A DNA stretch of 47,943 bases from Rhizobacter koreensis (GTDB taxonomy: Bacteria > Pseudomonadota > Gammaproteobacteria > Burkholderiales > Burkholderiaceae_C), in assembly GCF_013366375.1 (NCBI RefSeq), contig NZ_JABWMJ010000018.1, forward strand, positions 1 through 47,943. Direction: 5' to 3'. A program made the position numbers and the translations under genes. The notes below the pieces were generated by a model. The model saw nothing but the letters and a program-made list of their open reading frames with translations, was not told where the DNA came from and did no database searches. How positions within the stretch are numbered: the stretch's first letter is position 1; each line of letters starts with the position of its first letter. This document shows, piece after piece, positions 35,511 to 44,199 of this stretch.

Positions 35511-36881
35511 GTGTCCGCCTTGCATTCATCCAGCACAGTCTTCGACTCCGCGCTCTTCCGCGATGCCTTCGGCACTGCGGCCATGCGCCACATCTTCTCC
35601 GACCGTTCACTCGTCGAGCGCTACGTCGAAGTCGAGATCGCCCTCGCCCAAGCGCAAGCCCGGTGCGGCGTGATCCCGGCCGAGGCCGCGCAAGCGATCG
35701 TGCGCGAATCGCGCACCGACCTGCTGGACTGGGAACTGCTGCGGCACGAGACGGACAACGTCGGGTATCCCATCCTGCCCTTGGTTCACCAGTTGGTGCA
35801 TCAGTGCGGAGAGGCCGGCAAGTACGTTCACTGGGGCGCCACCACCCAGGACATCATGGACACTGCGAACGTGCTGCAGGTGCGCGCTGCGCTCGACTTG
35901 GTCGCCGGCGACCTGGTGGAGCTGCGCGGCATCCTGCGTCAGTTGGCGAGAAAGCACCGCGACACGGCGATGGCCGGCCGCACGCACCTGCAGCAGGCAC
36001 TGCCCGTGACGTTCGGCTACAAGGTGGCCATCTGGTTGGCCATGTTCGACCGCCACCAGCAGCGGTTGGCGGAACTGCGCGCCCGGGTGCTGGTCGTGCA
36101 GTTCGCAGGCGCTGCCGGAACCCTGGCCTCGCTCGGCACCGAGGGCTTGAAGGTACAGGAAGCCCTCGCCGCCGAGCTCGAACTCGGCATTCCGGCGACG
36201 ACCTGGCACGTGGCGCGTGACGGCCTGGCCGAGGCGGTGAACCTGCTCGCCCTGGTCACCGGCTCGCTCGGCAAGGTTGCACTGGACATCATGCTCATGG
36301 CGTCGACCGAGTTCGCGGAGGTGTACGAACCCTTCGTCAAGGGCCGCGGCGCCAGCAGCACCATGCCGCAGAAGCGCAACCCGATCTCCAGCGAGCTGAT
36401 GCTGGCGGCGTCAAAGGCGGTGCGCCAGCACGCCGGACTGATGATGGATGCCATGGTGCAGGACTTCGAACGCGCTACCGGCCCCTGGCACGCGGAGTGG
36501 GTCGCGCTGCCGGAGAGCTTCATCCTCACGGCCGGTGCCTTGCACCAGGCAAAGTTCGCGCTCGGCGGCCTGGTCGTCGACCAGCAGCGCATGCGGCACA
36601 ACCTGGGCATCACCAAGGGCCTGATCGTGGCCGAAGCCGTGATGATGGGCCTGGCGCCGGCGCTGGGCCGGCAGCAGGCGCACGACGTCGTCTACGACGC
36701 CTGCCGGGCCGTCAACGACGGCGGCGGCACGCTGGCGCAAGCCCTGGCAGCGCTCGAGGTCGTCACGGCCCACTTCAGCCCGGCGGAGATCGACCGCCTG
36801 ACCGACCCATCCAACTATCTCGGGCTGGCGCCGCAGATGGTGGATCGCGCCATTGCCTTGTCCGAAACGGTGGACTGCTGA
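35511..36881 (+). CDS. fumarase/adenylosuccinate-lyase superfamily protein (PcaB-like)
   Basis: 456 residues from a GTG preceded by GGAGA. Superfamily signature GRGASSTMPQKRNPISSELM; other conserved parts are YVHWGATTQDIMDTANVLQV and MAGRTHLQQALPVTFGYKVA. Overall pattern is nearest to 3-carboxy-cis,cis-muconate cycloisomerase and related lyases, which eliminate or add across a carboxylate-bearing double bond. No other protocatechuate genes are present, so a true PcaB role is unlikely; a lyase step on a dicarboxylic intermediate of this pathway is a guess. Two hairpins end the unit. Confidence 0.8.
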   Translation: MSALHSSSTVFDSALFRDAFGTAAMRHIFSDRSLVERYVEVEIALAQAQARCGVIPAEAAQAIVRESRTDLLDWELLRHETDNVGYPILPLVHQLVHQCGEAGKYVHWGATTQDIMDTANVLQVRAALDLVAGDLVELRGILRQLARKHRDTAMAGRTHLQQALPVTFGYKVAIWLAMFDRHQQRLAELRARVLVVQFAGAAGTLASLGTEGLKVQEALAAELELGIPATTWHVARDGLAEAVNLLALVTGSLGKVALDIMLMASTEFAEVYEPFVKGRGASSTMPQKRNPISSELMLAASKAVRQHAGLMMDAMVQDFERATGPWHAEWVALPESFILTAGALHQAKFALGGLVVDQQRMRHNLGITKGLIVAEAVMMGLAPALGRQQAHDVVYDACRAVNDGGGTLAQALAALEVVTAHFSPAEIDRLTDPSNYLGLAPQMVDRAIALSETVDC

Positions 36882-36890
36882 CGAGAAGAA

Positions 36891-36947
36891 GGACACCGCG
36901 GGCGACCGTCGGTGTCCCTGTCGAGAGCCCGCTCCTGCGGGCTTTTT
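36891..36947 (+). terminator. tandem hairpins with rho-independent terminator
   Basis: The first stem is GGACACCG/CGGTGTCC (36891-36917). The second is AGCCCGC, loop TCCT, GCGGGCT (36926-36943) followed by TTTT, a textbook intrinsic terminator for the lyase transcript. It lies between convergent genes, ten bases from the esterase stop, and may also limit read-through from the other side. Confidence 0.85.
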
Positions 36948-36957
36948 GTCGTGCCGG

Positions 36958-38547
36958 CTAGAGTGCGTCCCAGATGCTGCACTTGCGATCGACGCCGGTG
37001 TCCGCCGCCGTGCGCGTGCCCGCCGGCGACAACAACTGCACCGGGCCTTCCTTGCCGGCAAAGCGATCCCAGCGCGGCGCCGATCCGCCATTGGGGTCGC
37101 CCTTGGCCGCGAAGCGGGTCCAATAACCGGTCATCTCCGCCGACAGCTTGGCTTGGGCGCCGGACAGGTCGTGCGGCGTGCCGCGCGCACCGTGAAAGCG
37201 CGGGAAGACGTACTGGATTTCCAGCGTGTGGCCGGCGCCGTACGGGAACGACACGGGCTTGAAGGCGGGCGGCGCCTGCGCGTCGATGAACTCGTAGGCG
37301 TACACCGGCGCATGCATGGCGATGGAGCGCATCGCGCGGAACGAGGGGCAGATGAAGAACCAGGAGGTCTGTGCCGCGGCCAGCGCCTCGCTCGGCGAAC
37401 CGTACCTGGCCAGCGGATACTCCGCTGCGATCTTCTGGCCTTTTTCCTCGCCATACTGCTTGATGAGGGTCGGGACATACTCTTCGGCCCGCAAGGGCTT
37501 CCCGGCCGCCAGCTCGTTGAGCGCGATGAACCAGTTGAATTCGTCGCGGTTGTTTCCCGCCAGCACCGGCACCTTGTGGAAGTTGCCTTCCGCAAAGGCC
37601 TGCTGGACCGGCTGTTTCATCACCCTGCCGTCGACGGCGCGAATCGCGGTGGCGGTGTAGCTGTTCGCCCGCTCGATGATCTGCGCGACGCTGAGCGAGC
37701 GCAGGCAGGCTGCGGACTGGTCGGCGCAACCGGCAGCGGCGGCGAATTTCGTCCCGTGCGCCTGCGCAGCCTCGAGCGGAATCTGCGGTGCGACCGAAAC
37801 GCCGCTTTGCAGGATGGCCTTGTGGAACAGGCCGGCGGCGGACGGCGAGACCATGTTGAACAGGATCGCGAGTCCGCCGGCGGATTCGCCGAAGAGGGTG
37901 ACGTTGTCCGGATCGCCGCCGAATGCCTTGATGTTCCGCCGCACCCACTGCAGGGCGGCTTGCTGGTCCAGCACGCCGTAACTCACCGACGGGTGGCCTT
38001 CGGCGTCCAGCGCCGGATGCGCCAGGAAACCGAACAGATTGAGGCGGTAGTTCAGGCTCACCACCACCGTGTTGCCGTCAGTCACCAGCCGGCGGCCGTC
38101 GTAGTCGTTGCTGCGGCCGTTGATCAGGCCGCCGCCGTGCAGCCACACCATCACCGGGCGCAGGCGGTCGCGGCCGGTCGCAGGCGCGAACACGTTCAGG
38201 TAGAGGCAATCTTCCGCTTCGCTCTTCTCGGCAAAGTCGCCGAAGGTATGGACCTGGACGCAGCTGCTGCCAAAGCTGCCTGCGTCACGGACGCCCGCCC
38301 ACGAGGCAGCCGGTGCAGGCGGACGCCAACGTCCTGCGCCGACCGGTGGTGCGGCATACGGGATTCCCAGGAACGAGCTGGCGCCGGCGCTCTGGTAGCC
38401 CTGCAGCTCGCCCTGCTCGATGCGGACGACATCCGGCTTGCCGGCGCGCAGGTTGGTGAACAGATCCTCGGCCAAGGCGGTGCCGGAACCGAACCCGGCG
38501 CCGAGCAATAGCGCCCCGAGCAGCTTGGGGGTGCGTTTGAATTTCAC
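36958..38547 (-). CDS. secreted type-B carboxylesterase
   Basis: 529 residues from a GTG behind AGGAGA. Signal peptide (LLGALLLGAGFGSGTALA). Alpha/beta hydrolase of the carboxylesterase family: SSFLGIPYAAPPVGAGRWRP, SEAEDCLYLNVFAPATGRD, VMVWLHGGGLINGRSND (oxyanion hole) and VTLFGESAGGLAILFN with the nucleophilic Ser; GNNRDEFNWF carries the acid region and PYGAGHTLEIQYVF the likely His. It should cleave an ester outside the cytoplasm and release the acid taken up by the Bug system. The upstream frame to 38625 lacks a start with a ribosome-binding site. Confidence 0.88.
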   Translation of the reverse strand: MKFKRTPKLLGALLLGAGFGSGTALAEDLFTNLRAGKPDVVRIEQGELQGYQSAGASSFLGIPYAAPPVGAGRWRPPAPAASWAGVRDAGSFGSSCVQVHTFGDFAEKSEAEDCLYLNVFAPATGRDRLRPVMVWLHGGGLINGRSNDYDGRRLVTDGNTVVVSLNYRLNLFGFLAHPALDAEGHPSVSYGVLDQQAALQWVRRNIKAFGGDPDNVTLFGESAGGLAILFNMVSPSAAGLFHKAILQSGVSVAPQIPLEAAQAHGTKFAAAAGCADQSAACLRSLSVAQIIERANSYTATAIRAVDGRVMKQPVQQAFAEGNFHKVPVLAGNNRDEFNWFIALNELAAGKPLRAEEYVPTLIKQYGEEKGQKIAAEYPLARYGSPSEALAAAQTSWFFICPSFRAMRSIAMHAPVYAYEFIDAQAPPAFKPVSFPYGAGHTLEIQYVFPRFHGARGTPHDLSGAQAKLSAEMTGYWTRFAAKGDPNGGSAPRWDRFAGKEGPVQLLSPAGTRTAADTGVDRKCSIWDAL

Positions 38548-38602
38548 GATGTCTCCTGTTGTTGGCGGGCCCGCGCCGTTTGCGCGAGCCGACGGCGTCG
38601 AC

Positions 38603-40009
38603 TCACCACTGCGCGCGCGAGGCACCGAGCGGAAGCGGGGGCGAGTCCCAGAACGCGGGCGTTCTCGAGAACTGCGTGATGGGCGCCAGGTACTGCAGTT
38701 CGCCGAAGGGGCTGTCCATCGTACGGATCACCGGCGCGCCCTGTTGCAGTGGCAGGTCGCGGGGCAGCAGGCCAAGGTCCTGGATCCACATGCAGGTCCG
38801 TGCCAGTGACACGCTGACCTCGTAGCTGCCGCCATCGATGCTGCGGCGCATCAGCGCCGCCAGCGTGCCGAGCGCTCCGAGGTAGGCCGTGATGTAGTCG
38901 GCGACCAGCGTGGTGTCAGGCAGGCGCGGGGTGTCGCGGCCGCCTTCGACCCAGCTGATCCCGGTGGTGGATTGCGCGTTGTGGTCGAAGCCGACCCGGT
39001 CGGACCAGGGGCCGTCGCCGGCGCCGAAGCAGCTGAGCGTGACATACACCACTCCGGGGTGGTCGCGCACGATCTCCTCGGCCGAGAAGCCACGTCGCGC
39101 CAGGCTCCCGGGGCTGTACGACTGCACGATGACGTCGGCCCGCCGCGCCAGTTCGCGACCGCGCTGCCTCTGCTGCGGATCGTCGAGCTCCAGGAATGCA
39201 GCCTTCTTGCCGAACCCGGTGTCGAGCATGAAGTTGATCGGGTCGGTCTGGCGTGGCGCCGACAGCCGCAGCACGTTCGCACCCTGTTCGGCGAGCGTGC
39301 GGGTAAGGCCGGGCCCCGCCAGGATGTGGCTCATGTCCAGGACCTTCAGGTCGCGCAGGGGACGGTCGCCGACCAGCTTGCGCATGGGCTTTCCCGAGCC
39401 GATCTGGCGGATCGACACCAGCGGCTGGCGGGCCAGCCAATGCGCATGCGGATGGGCCCGCCATTCTTCGGGCGCTCGCACCAGGCTCACCGGCAGGCCC
39501 CGGGCCGCGCAAGCGTCCTCGAGGTCCTGCCCCTTCCAGCGCGCCACTGCCTTGGCGATCTTGCCCGCTTCGTTGGCGCAATCCAGGAGTTGCAGCAAGC
39601 CGTTGCGCAGGTTGGGTCGCGTCGAGACCAGGTAGCAGCAGCGGTCGTCGGCGGTGCGGAAGTAGCCGTTACCCGGCTCCGAATAGGTGAAGTCGAAGCC
39701 GATCGGGTGGCCGTTCTGCTGCAGGTAGCGCGAGGGATGGATCGCGTGCGCGGCGTCCCGCAGATCCACCATCACGTTCTGGCCGACACCCGAATGCAAG
39801 CGGTGCAGGGCGGCGAGAGCCGTGCCTTGTGCCGCGGACGCCACTGCCATCGCCGTGGCCAGCCGGTGCGGACTGGCGACGGCCGGATCGCTGCCGGCGA
39901 TGTCGACTTCGCCGCCGGAATCCTCGGTCTTGAGGCCGACGCTTTGCAGCACCTCGTGCAACGCAGTGCGGGCGATGTTGCCGGTTGCAGGCACGGAGGC
40001 TCTCGTCAT
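38603..40009 (-). CDS. class III CoA-transferase (CaiB/BaiF family)
   Basis: 468 residues. The second half is the recognisable catalytic domain: LRDLKVLDMSHILAGPGLTR, LAEQGANVLRLSAPRQTDP, GFGKKAAFLELDDPQQR, FSAEEIVRDHPGVVYVTLSC and ADYITAYLGALGTLAALMRR. The first ~220 residues are a second, diverged copy of the fold (AMAVASAAQGTALAALHRLH), as in double-domain members. The catalytic Asp expected near the start of the second domain is not certain by eye. It may load the acid with CoA taken from another thioester, an alternative to the AMP ligase. Nine bases separate it from the Bug gene. Confidence 0.82.
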   Translation of the reverse strand: MTRASVPATGNIARTALHEVLQSVGLKTEDSGGEVDIAGSDPAVASPHRLATAMAVASAAQGTALAALHRLHSGVGQNVMVDLRDAAHAIHPSRYLQQNGHPIGFDFTYSEPGNGYFRTADDRCCYLVSTRPNLRNGLLQLLDCANEAGKIAKAVARWKGQDLEDACAARGLPVSLVRAPEEWRAHPHAHWLARQPLVSIRQIGSGKPMRKLVGDRPLRDLKVLDMSHILAGPGLTRTLAEQGANVLRLSAPRQTDPINFMLDTGFGKKAAFLELDDPQQRQRGRELARRADVIVQSYSPGSLARRGFSAEEIVRDHPGVVYVTLSCFGAGDGPWSDRVGFDHNAQSTTGISWVEGGRDTPRLPDTTLVADYITAYLGALGTLAALMRRSIDGGSYEVSVSLARTCMWIQDLGLLPRDLPLQQGAPVIRTMDSPFGELQYLAPITQFSRTPAFWDSPPLPLGASRAQW

Positions 40010-40018
40010 GCCGGCTCC

Positions 40019-40990
40019 TTACAGCTGCTCGATGCGGGCATTGGCGGCCACGCGTTTCCAGACCTCGATGCTCTGGCGCTGGATCTCCTGCAGCTTCGCG
40101 GGCCCGCCGGCGGTGACATCGGCACCGATACCATGGTGAAACGCCTTGGTCTCGGGCTGCGCGGCGATCTGCGCGAACCATTTCTGCAGCCGATCGAGCT
40201 CGGCTTTCGGCGTCTTCGCCGAGACCACTCCCGCCACCCAGGTCGAGGCCACGTATCCCGGCACGCCGGCTTCGGCCGCGGTGGGGACGTCGGGCAGCAG
40301 CGACGAGCGCTGTTCCCCGGCAACCGCGAGTGCGCGCAGCTTGCCGCCCTTGATGGAGGCCAGCGCGGTGCTCATGTCCAGCACGGAGAAGTCCACCTGC
40401 TGGCCCAGGACGGCATTGAGCGCTTCGGACGATCCCTTGTAGGGAATGAAGGCGGTCTTGACTGAGGAGCGCTCGTTGAACAGTTCACCCATCAGCTGGT
40501 AGCTGGTGGCGCCGGCTGAATAGTTCAGCTTTCCCGGCGCCGTCTTCGCCGCTTCGATCAGCTGCTGCAGCGTGGCAATGCTGCTCTGGGTGTTCGTGAC
40601 GATCACTGTGGAAATCGTCGACATCATCCCCAGCGGCGCGAAATCCGCCACCGGGTCGTACGGCAGTTTCTTGTACAGGGCGAGGTTGGTCGCGAGCGTG
40701 GAAGTCGTGCCGATCAGAACCGTGTAGCCGTCTGCCGGGGCGTTCAGCAAGGCGTTGACGCCATTCAGGCCGTTGGCTCCGGGCCGGTTGTCCACGATGA
40801 CGGCTTGCCCCGCAAGCGTGGTCAGCTGTCGCGCGTAGTAGCGCGCGGACACGTCCGTGATACTGCCGGCCGCGAACGGCACGATGAACTTGATGGGGCG
40901 TGAGGGAAAGTCCTGCGCCAAGGCGGGCAGGCCCTGGAGCAAGACGTAGGTGGTCGCGAGCAGTAGCGCCCGACGTGATGGTTGCAGCAT
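40019..40990 (-). CDS. second Bug-type solute-binding protein
   Basis: 323 residues with an unusually RR-like leader (MLQPSRRALLLATTYVLLQG then LPALAQ). Core motifs: IKFIVPFAAGSITDVSARYY, VIVDNRPGANGLNGVNALLN, YSAGATSYQLMGELF, IPYKGSSEALNAVLGQQVDF and LLPDVPTAAEAGVPGY. CAGGAGACGC precedes the ATG. It is first in a minus-strand unit with the CoA-transferase and esterase. Its membrane partners are absent from the window. It differs clearly from the Bug protein at 27150, so the two likely bind different acids. Confidence 0.88.
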   Translation of the reverse strand: MLQPSRRALLLATTYVLLQGLPALAQDFPSRPIKFIVPFAAGSITDVSARYYARQLTTLAGQAVIVDNRPGANGLNGVNALLNAPADGYTVLIGTTSTLATNLALYKKLPYDPVADFAPLGMMSTISTVIVTNTQSSIATLQQLIEAAKTAPGKLNYSAGATSYQLMGELFNERSSVKTAFIPYKGSSEALNAVLGQQVDFSVLDMSTALASIKGGKLRALAVAGEQRSSLLPDVPTAAEAGVPGYVASTWVAGVVSAKTPKAELDRLQKWFAQIAAQPETKAFHHGIGADVTAGGPAKLQEIQRQSIEVWKRVAANARIEQL

Positions 40991-41661
40991 TAAGCGTCTC
41001 CTGTGGTTTCCGGCGCGCTAGGCACTCCGAGCGCAGTATCGGAAGCGGGGGCGTGGCAGGTCCAATGCTTTGTTTCGAGCCGCTGAGACCTACACGGTCT
41101 CACCAGTCGTTCACCCTGGTGAGACAGGATTGCAGCAAGCCCTGCGAGCGACCCCACCGCGCCAGCCCCACACCTCACCCGGCGTCGGTCCGAACGACCG
41201 CTTGAGACCCGGTGTTCAGCACAGCGAATGTCGCTCTCGGGTCGGTGCGTGCCCCCGAGAGCCTCGGCGGGCTTCCGGCAAGCAGACCTTGATCGTGGAC
41301 CGCTTCGAACCGGACGCTGGCCAAGGGCTCTGGACGGCCAGGAACTGCCACTCACGAACGGCAGCTTTGCTGCATGCTGCAGACCTGAGTATGGACAATC
41401 GCGTGTTATCAGTTCTGGCATAGCCGGCCGCTTCGATTTCCGCTCTACGCTAAGGTTCATGAACATCAGAGGTCGGCGCCGAAACGCCGACCGGATGGTG
41501 ACCCCAACCAGGACGAGTGGCATGGCGCGGACCATCGCATCACTGGTGTTCGCGCCGGCCCGGCTTTTCCTCCCTTAGATGGTGAAGTCACGCGAGGACA
41601 GCGAGACGCCATTCAACTCGCCGGTGACCCCGGTGAGCTTTTCTTCTCGGACAGGCCGCCG
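40991..41661. other. non-coding stretch upstream of the minus-strand catabolic unit
   Basis: About 670 bp without a credible gene. It should hold the promoter of the Bug/CoA-transferase/esterase unit. Three GAGAC arms at 41084-41125 form alternative hairpins; the rest has no feature I can support. Confidence 0.5.
41084..41125. promoter_or_regulatory. alternative hairpins built from three GAGAC arms
   Basis: TGAGACC-TACAC-GGTCTCA (41084-41102) forms a perfect seven-base stem. The same GTCTCA can instead pair in GTCTCACCAG/CTGGTGAGAC (41097-41125), a perfect ten-base stem with a nine-base loop. The two structures exclude each other. It lies about 95-135 bases upstream of the second Bug gene and could be a switchable leader or a multi-site operator. 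Confidence 0.4.
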
Positions 41662-41856
41662 TCATGCCGTCAGGGCTGCGCCTATCCTGCGCAAAAAGCC
41701 TCGGACGCAACCGTTCGGGTCGGATTCGGTGAGCTGAGCAGCGGTCATGCGACTCGCCACCTCTTTGTTCAGCTTCGCCTTGATACCGGCCTGAGCATCC
41801 TTACGTCCTTGCTCTTTTAGCGCGCCCCAATCCTTGCCTGCGGCAGCCACGACCAT
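41662..41856 (-). CDS. possible small protein, doubtful
   Basis: 64 residues if started at the ATG at 41856: a charged, Ala/Lys-rich helical sequence (GKDWGALKEQGRKDAQAGIK, LNKEVASRMTAAQLTESDP) ending CVRGFLRRIGAALTA. The lower-than-average Arg/Pro content looks more protein-like than surrounding noise, but there is no family match and no strong ribosome-binding site. It may be the remnant of a longer gene. Confidence 0.3.
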   Translation of the reverse strand: MVVAAAGKDWGALKEQGRKDAQAGIKAKLNKEVASRMTAAQLTESDPNGCVRGFLRRIGAALTA

Positions 41857-42028
41857 CTGGGTCAAAAATGCCGGCGCCAGCCACGGGCACCCTGATTGTC
41901 TGAACACGCGGCATCGTAGCGTCGACGGCATCGGACCCACCGGCGCCCGTGAGCCAAGAGCAAGAATCGAAGTGGTGGCAGTGCGCGGTCAGTGCCGCCG
42001 CGGCCGCGCTCCCGACGGCTCTTTACGC

Positions 42029-42937
42029 TCACGCGCTGCAGAGCGACTCGATGAGCGCCTGAACACCTGGAAAGCGACGCGCCTCTTCGTTGAGGCATAT
42101 CAGAAGCTGCCGCTCAGCCCACGGGTCGCTTAGGGGAACGACTCGCACCGCTTGCCCACTCGAACGCTCGGCGGCGCGTTCCGGCATGACCCCCACGCCG
42201 ACGCTGGCGGCGACAAGTTGGGCTGCGGCGTCGAACCCGCTCACGCGCACGCGATGCTGCGCGGTGCGACCACCGCGCTGTGCCTCGCGTGTCAAGAAGC
42301 GGCTAAGCCCGCTTTCAGGCGAGAGCCCGACCATCGGATGCGCGAGCAGCTCGGTGTAGCTCACAGTGCGTCGATGTGCCACCGCATGTTTCGCGGGCAC
42401 CACTGCGACAAGCCGATCGGGCAGCCAAGGGATCGACACCAGGCCCTCCGGGTCGACGTAGTCGGCGACGATCCCCAGTTCGGCTCGCCCGCTTCGCAGC
42501 GCATCGAGCACGGCGTCGCTCGACGCCTCCTGCAAAGCGACGTCGAAATCCGGGTGATCGACCAGGAAGCGGCCGAGCCGCGGCGGCAAAGGATCGGCCA
42601 TGGCGGCGGTGTTGCAGAGCAGGCGAATAGTTCCTCGGAGCCCGCGCCCGAACCTGGCCATCGCCGAGTGCAGGGACTCGAGCTCGGCGAGCACGCGCTC
42701 TGCGTGGCGGGCAAAGGCGCGCCCGGCAGGCGTCGGCGCCGCGCCGGCCTTCGATCGATCGAGCAGGCGCACGGCAACGCTCGCCTCGAGCGCCTTTAGG
42801 CGCGCACTCGCTGCAGCCAGCGACAGGCTCATGACGGAGGCGGCGCCCGTGATGCTGCCGTGTTCGACAACTGCGGCGAACAGCCGCAGGTCGAATGGTA
42901 AGACGCGGTATGCGGCGGCACGGGGATGGTCGCTCAT
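42029..42937 (-). CDS. LysR-type transcriptional regulator
   Basis: 302 residues. DNA-binding start PFDLRLFAAVVEHGSITGAA followed by LSLAAASARLKALEASVAVR and LLDRSKAGAAPTPAGRAFA, then a substrate domain (GTIRLLCNTAAMADPLPPRL). It diverges from the TauE/SafE gene, with 81 bp between the two starts. This is the standard arrangement of a LysR protein controlling the neighbouring transporter, probably in response to a sulfur or carboxylate compound. It is distinct from the LysR at 32904. Confidence 0.87.
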   Translation of the reverse strand: MSDHPRAAAYRVLPFDLRLFAAVVEHGSITGAASVMSLSLAAASARLKALEASVAVRLLDRSKAGAAPTPAGRAFARHAERVLAELESLHSAMARFGRGLRGTIRLLCNTAAMADPLPPRLGRFLVDHPDFDVALQEASSDAVLDALRSGRAELGIVADYVDPEGLVSIPWLPDRLVAVVPAKHAVAHRRTVSYTELLAHPMVGLSPESGLSRFLTREAQRGGRTAQHRVRVSGFDAAAQLVAASVGVGVMPERAAERSSGQAVRVVPLSDPWAERQLLICLNEEARRFPGVQALIESLCSA

Positions 42938-43018
42938 GCGGGTTCCTTCGGCATCCGCGAAGGATAGGTGCTGCGGTTAGAGATGGACGCTCGTTGTGCG
43001 CCGCTTCAGCATCCCCGT

Positions 43019-43765
43019 ATGAACATCACCTCGACCGCGCTGATCGCCCTCGTCTTCGTTTTCGCCGGCGGGGTCAAGGGCATGACCGGCATGGGGTTGC
43101 CGACCGTGGCGGTCAGCCTGCTGGGGCTGTGGATGCCGCCCGCCGCGGCGGCCTCGCTGCTGGTACTGCCATCGCTGGCGACCAACCTGTCGCAATGCCT
43201 CGGGCCCGGGCTGCTTCCCCTGGCGCGCCAACTATGGCCCGCGTGGTGCGCACTCGCCGGGGCAACGATCTGGATGCCGACCGTGCTCGTGTTCGGCACT
43301 GGCACGGGGCCGCATGCTGTGCTCGGCTTGGTTCTCGTCGTCTATGGTGCGTGGGGCCTGTGGCGGCCGCGCCTGCCCGACCTTTCCGGGCGCACGCTCG
43401 TATTCGGCGCGGCAGCCGGCCTCGCAACCGGCGCCGTGTCGGCGATCACGGCCGTGTTCGTCATGCCGCTCGTTCCCTACCTGCAGTCGCTTCGGCTCGG
43501 CAAGGACGAGATGGTGCAAGCGCTCGGGCTCTCGTTCACCCTCGCCACACTCGCGCTCGCCGTCAGGCTGCATGCCGACAGGCAAACGCTCATGCCAGGG
43601 GCTGAAGCAGCAGTGGCCCTGCTCGCCGCGCTCGCGGGAATGTGGGTGGGGGCCCATGTGCGTGGCCGGATGGGCGCCGCCACGTTCCAGCGCGGGCTCT
43701 TCCATGTTTTCATCGTGCTCGGTTTAGCGAATCTGTCGCACGGGAGCTATGAGGCGGTTACCTGA
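43019..43765 (+). CDS. TauE/SafE family membrane exporter
   Basis: 248 residues, eight or so hydrophobic segments. Family features: VFVFAGGVKGMTGMGLPTVA and the repeated half VFGAAAGLATGAVSAITAVF, each with the Gly-rich turn of the TauE/SafE fold. Members move sulfite, sulfoacetate or related organic anions across the inner membrane. The start at 43019 is preferred to 42968, since the extra 17 residues are not family-like. A hairpin at 43775 follows. Divergent LysR upstream. Confidence 0.85.
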   Translation: MNITSTALIALVFVFAGGVKGMTGMGLPTVAVSLLGLWMPPAAAASLLVLPSLATNLSQCLGPGLLPLARQLWPAWCALAGATIWMPTVLVFGTGTGPHAVLGLVLVVYGAWGLWRPRLPDLSGRTLVFGAAAGLATGAVSAITAVFVMPLVPYLQSLRLGKDEMVQALGLSFTLATLALAVRLHADRQTLMPGAEAAVALLAALAGMWVGAHVRGRMGAATFQRGLFHVFIVLGLANLSHGSYEAVT

Positions 43766-43774
43766 AGCGAAGGA

Positions 43775-43798
43775 CCAGCGGAAGGGGTCATCCGCTGG
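43775..43798. terminator. hairpin after the TauE/SafE gene
   Basis: CCAGCGGA, eight-base loop, TCCGCTGG: a perfect eight-base stem ten bases after the TauE stop. It lies between convergent genes (small protein B ends at 43818 on the minus strand) and has no strong T-run, so it may work weakly in both directions. Confidence 0.5.
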
Positions 43799-43817
43799 AT
43801 TCATCAACATAGGCAAG

Positions 43818-43949
43818 TCACCCTGCGGCATCTATGACTCGCAAGAGCTCCGCGACCAGCACCAGAAACCAACCCGCTGCGGTACAGGGGTGGTTTGCCC
43901 TTAGCCTGCGCCAACCGTCTCTCGCGCCCGATATTTTGTGGGTGTGCAT
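43818..43949 (-). CDS. small membrane protein B, copy 2
   Basis: 43 residues: MHTHKISGARDGWRRLRAN, then a moderately hydrophobic helix (AAGWFLVLVAELLRVI) and DAAG. It begins 13 bases after the stop of small protein A. Copy 1 has the same ATGCACACC start and an SGAR segment, but there a missing base breaks the frame. Basic N-terminus plus a helix suggests membrane insertion with the N-terminus inside. Too short for usual gene finders. Family unknown. Confidence 0.5.
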   Translation of the reverse strand: MHTHKISGARDGWRRLRANHPCTAAGWFLVLVAELLRVIDAAG

Positions 43950-43962
43950 CTCAGGAGCTCGT

Positions 43963-44091
43963 TCACCCCGCTTGGGTCAGGATGGCCGCACTGGCGGCGG
44001 CAGCCACGAGCACGAGTGCGACGAGCAGGCTTCTCCACGAGGGCGCATCCCCGGTTTCATGGTGTATGTCGAAGGGTTCGAGCAAGGCCAT
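43963..44091 (-). CDS. 42-residue single-pass membrane protein A, copy 2
   Basis: The protein begins MALLEPFDIHHETGDAPSW and continues into one membrane helix (SLLVALVLVAAAASAAIL) ending TQAG. Same length as copy 1 at 2311-2439, with shared PF, His, T-x-DAP, W and the LLxALVLVxAAAS core. The frame is open upstream to 44205, but the ATG at 44091 is the one conserved in both copies and is placed identically within the conserved block. Small protein B follows. It may be an envelope stress, toxin or regulatory peptide; nothing in the sequence decides. Confidence 0.65.
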   Translation of the reverse strand: MALLEPFDIHHETGDAPSWRSLLVALVLVAAAASAAILTQAG

Positions 44092-44141
44092 GGCGGCAGT
44101 CTGGCTCTGCCGCGGTGACATCGCATCGTGCCGATGGGGGA
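44086..44141 (-). promoter_or_regulatory. conserved leader of small protein A, copy 2
   Basis: The block around the start codon (44086-44104) and GCATCGTGCCGATGGGGGA (44123-44141) are identical to those of copy 1 at 2434-2490, separated by 18 unrelated bases. Outside these blocks the upstream DNA of the two copies does not match, which marks this as the functional leader or promoter. Confidence 0.5.
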
Positions 44142-44199
44142 GGCCAGCGGCCCCCGGAGACCTCGCGATGGGCGCGTGGCAGGCGGTTCTAGGCCCTCG

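Noticed and set aside
35511..36881. Assigning the lyase as pcaB of a protocatechuate pathway
   Set aside because: No other beta-ketoadipate gene is present; only superfamily membership can be supported.
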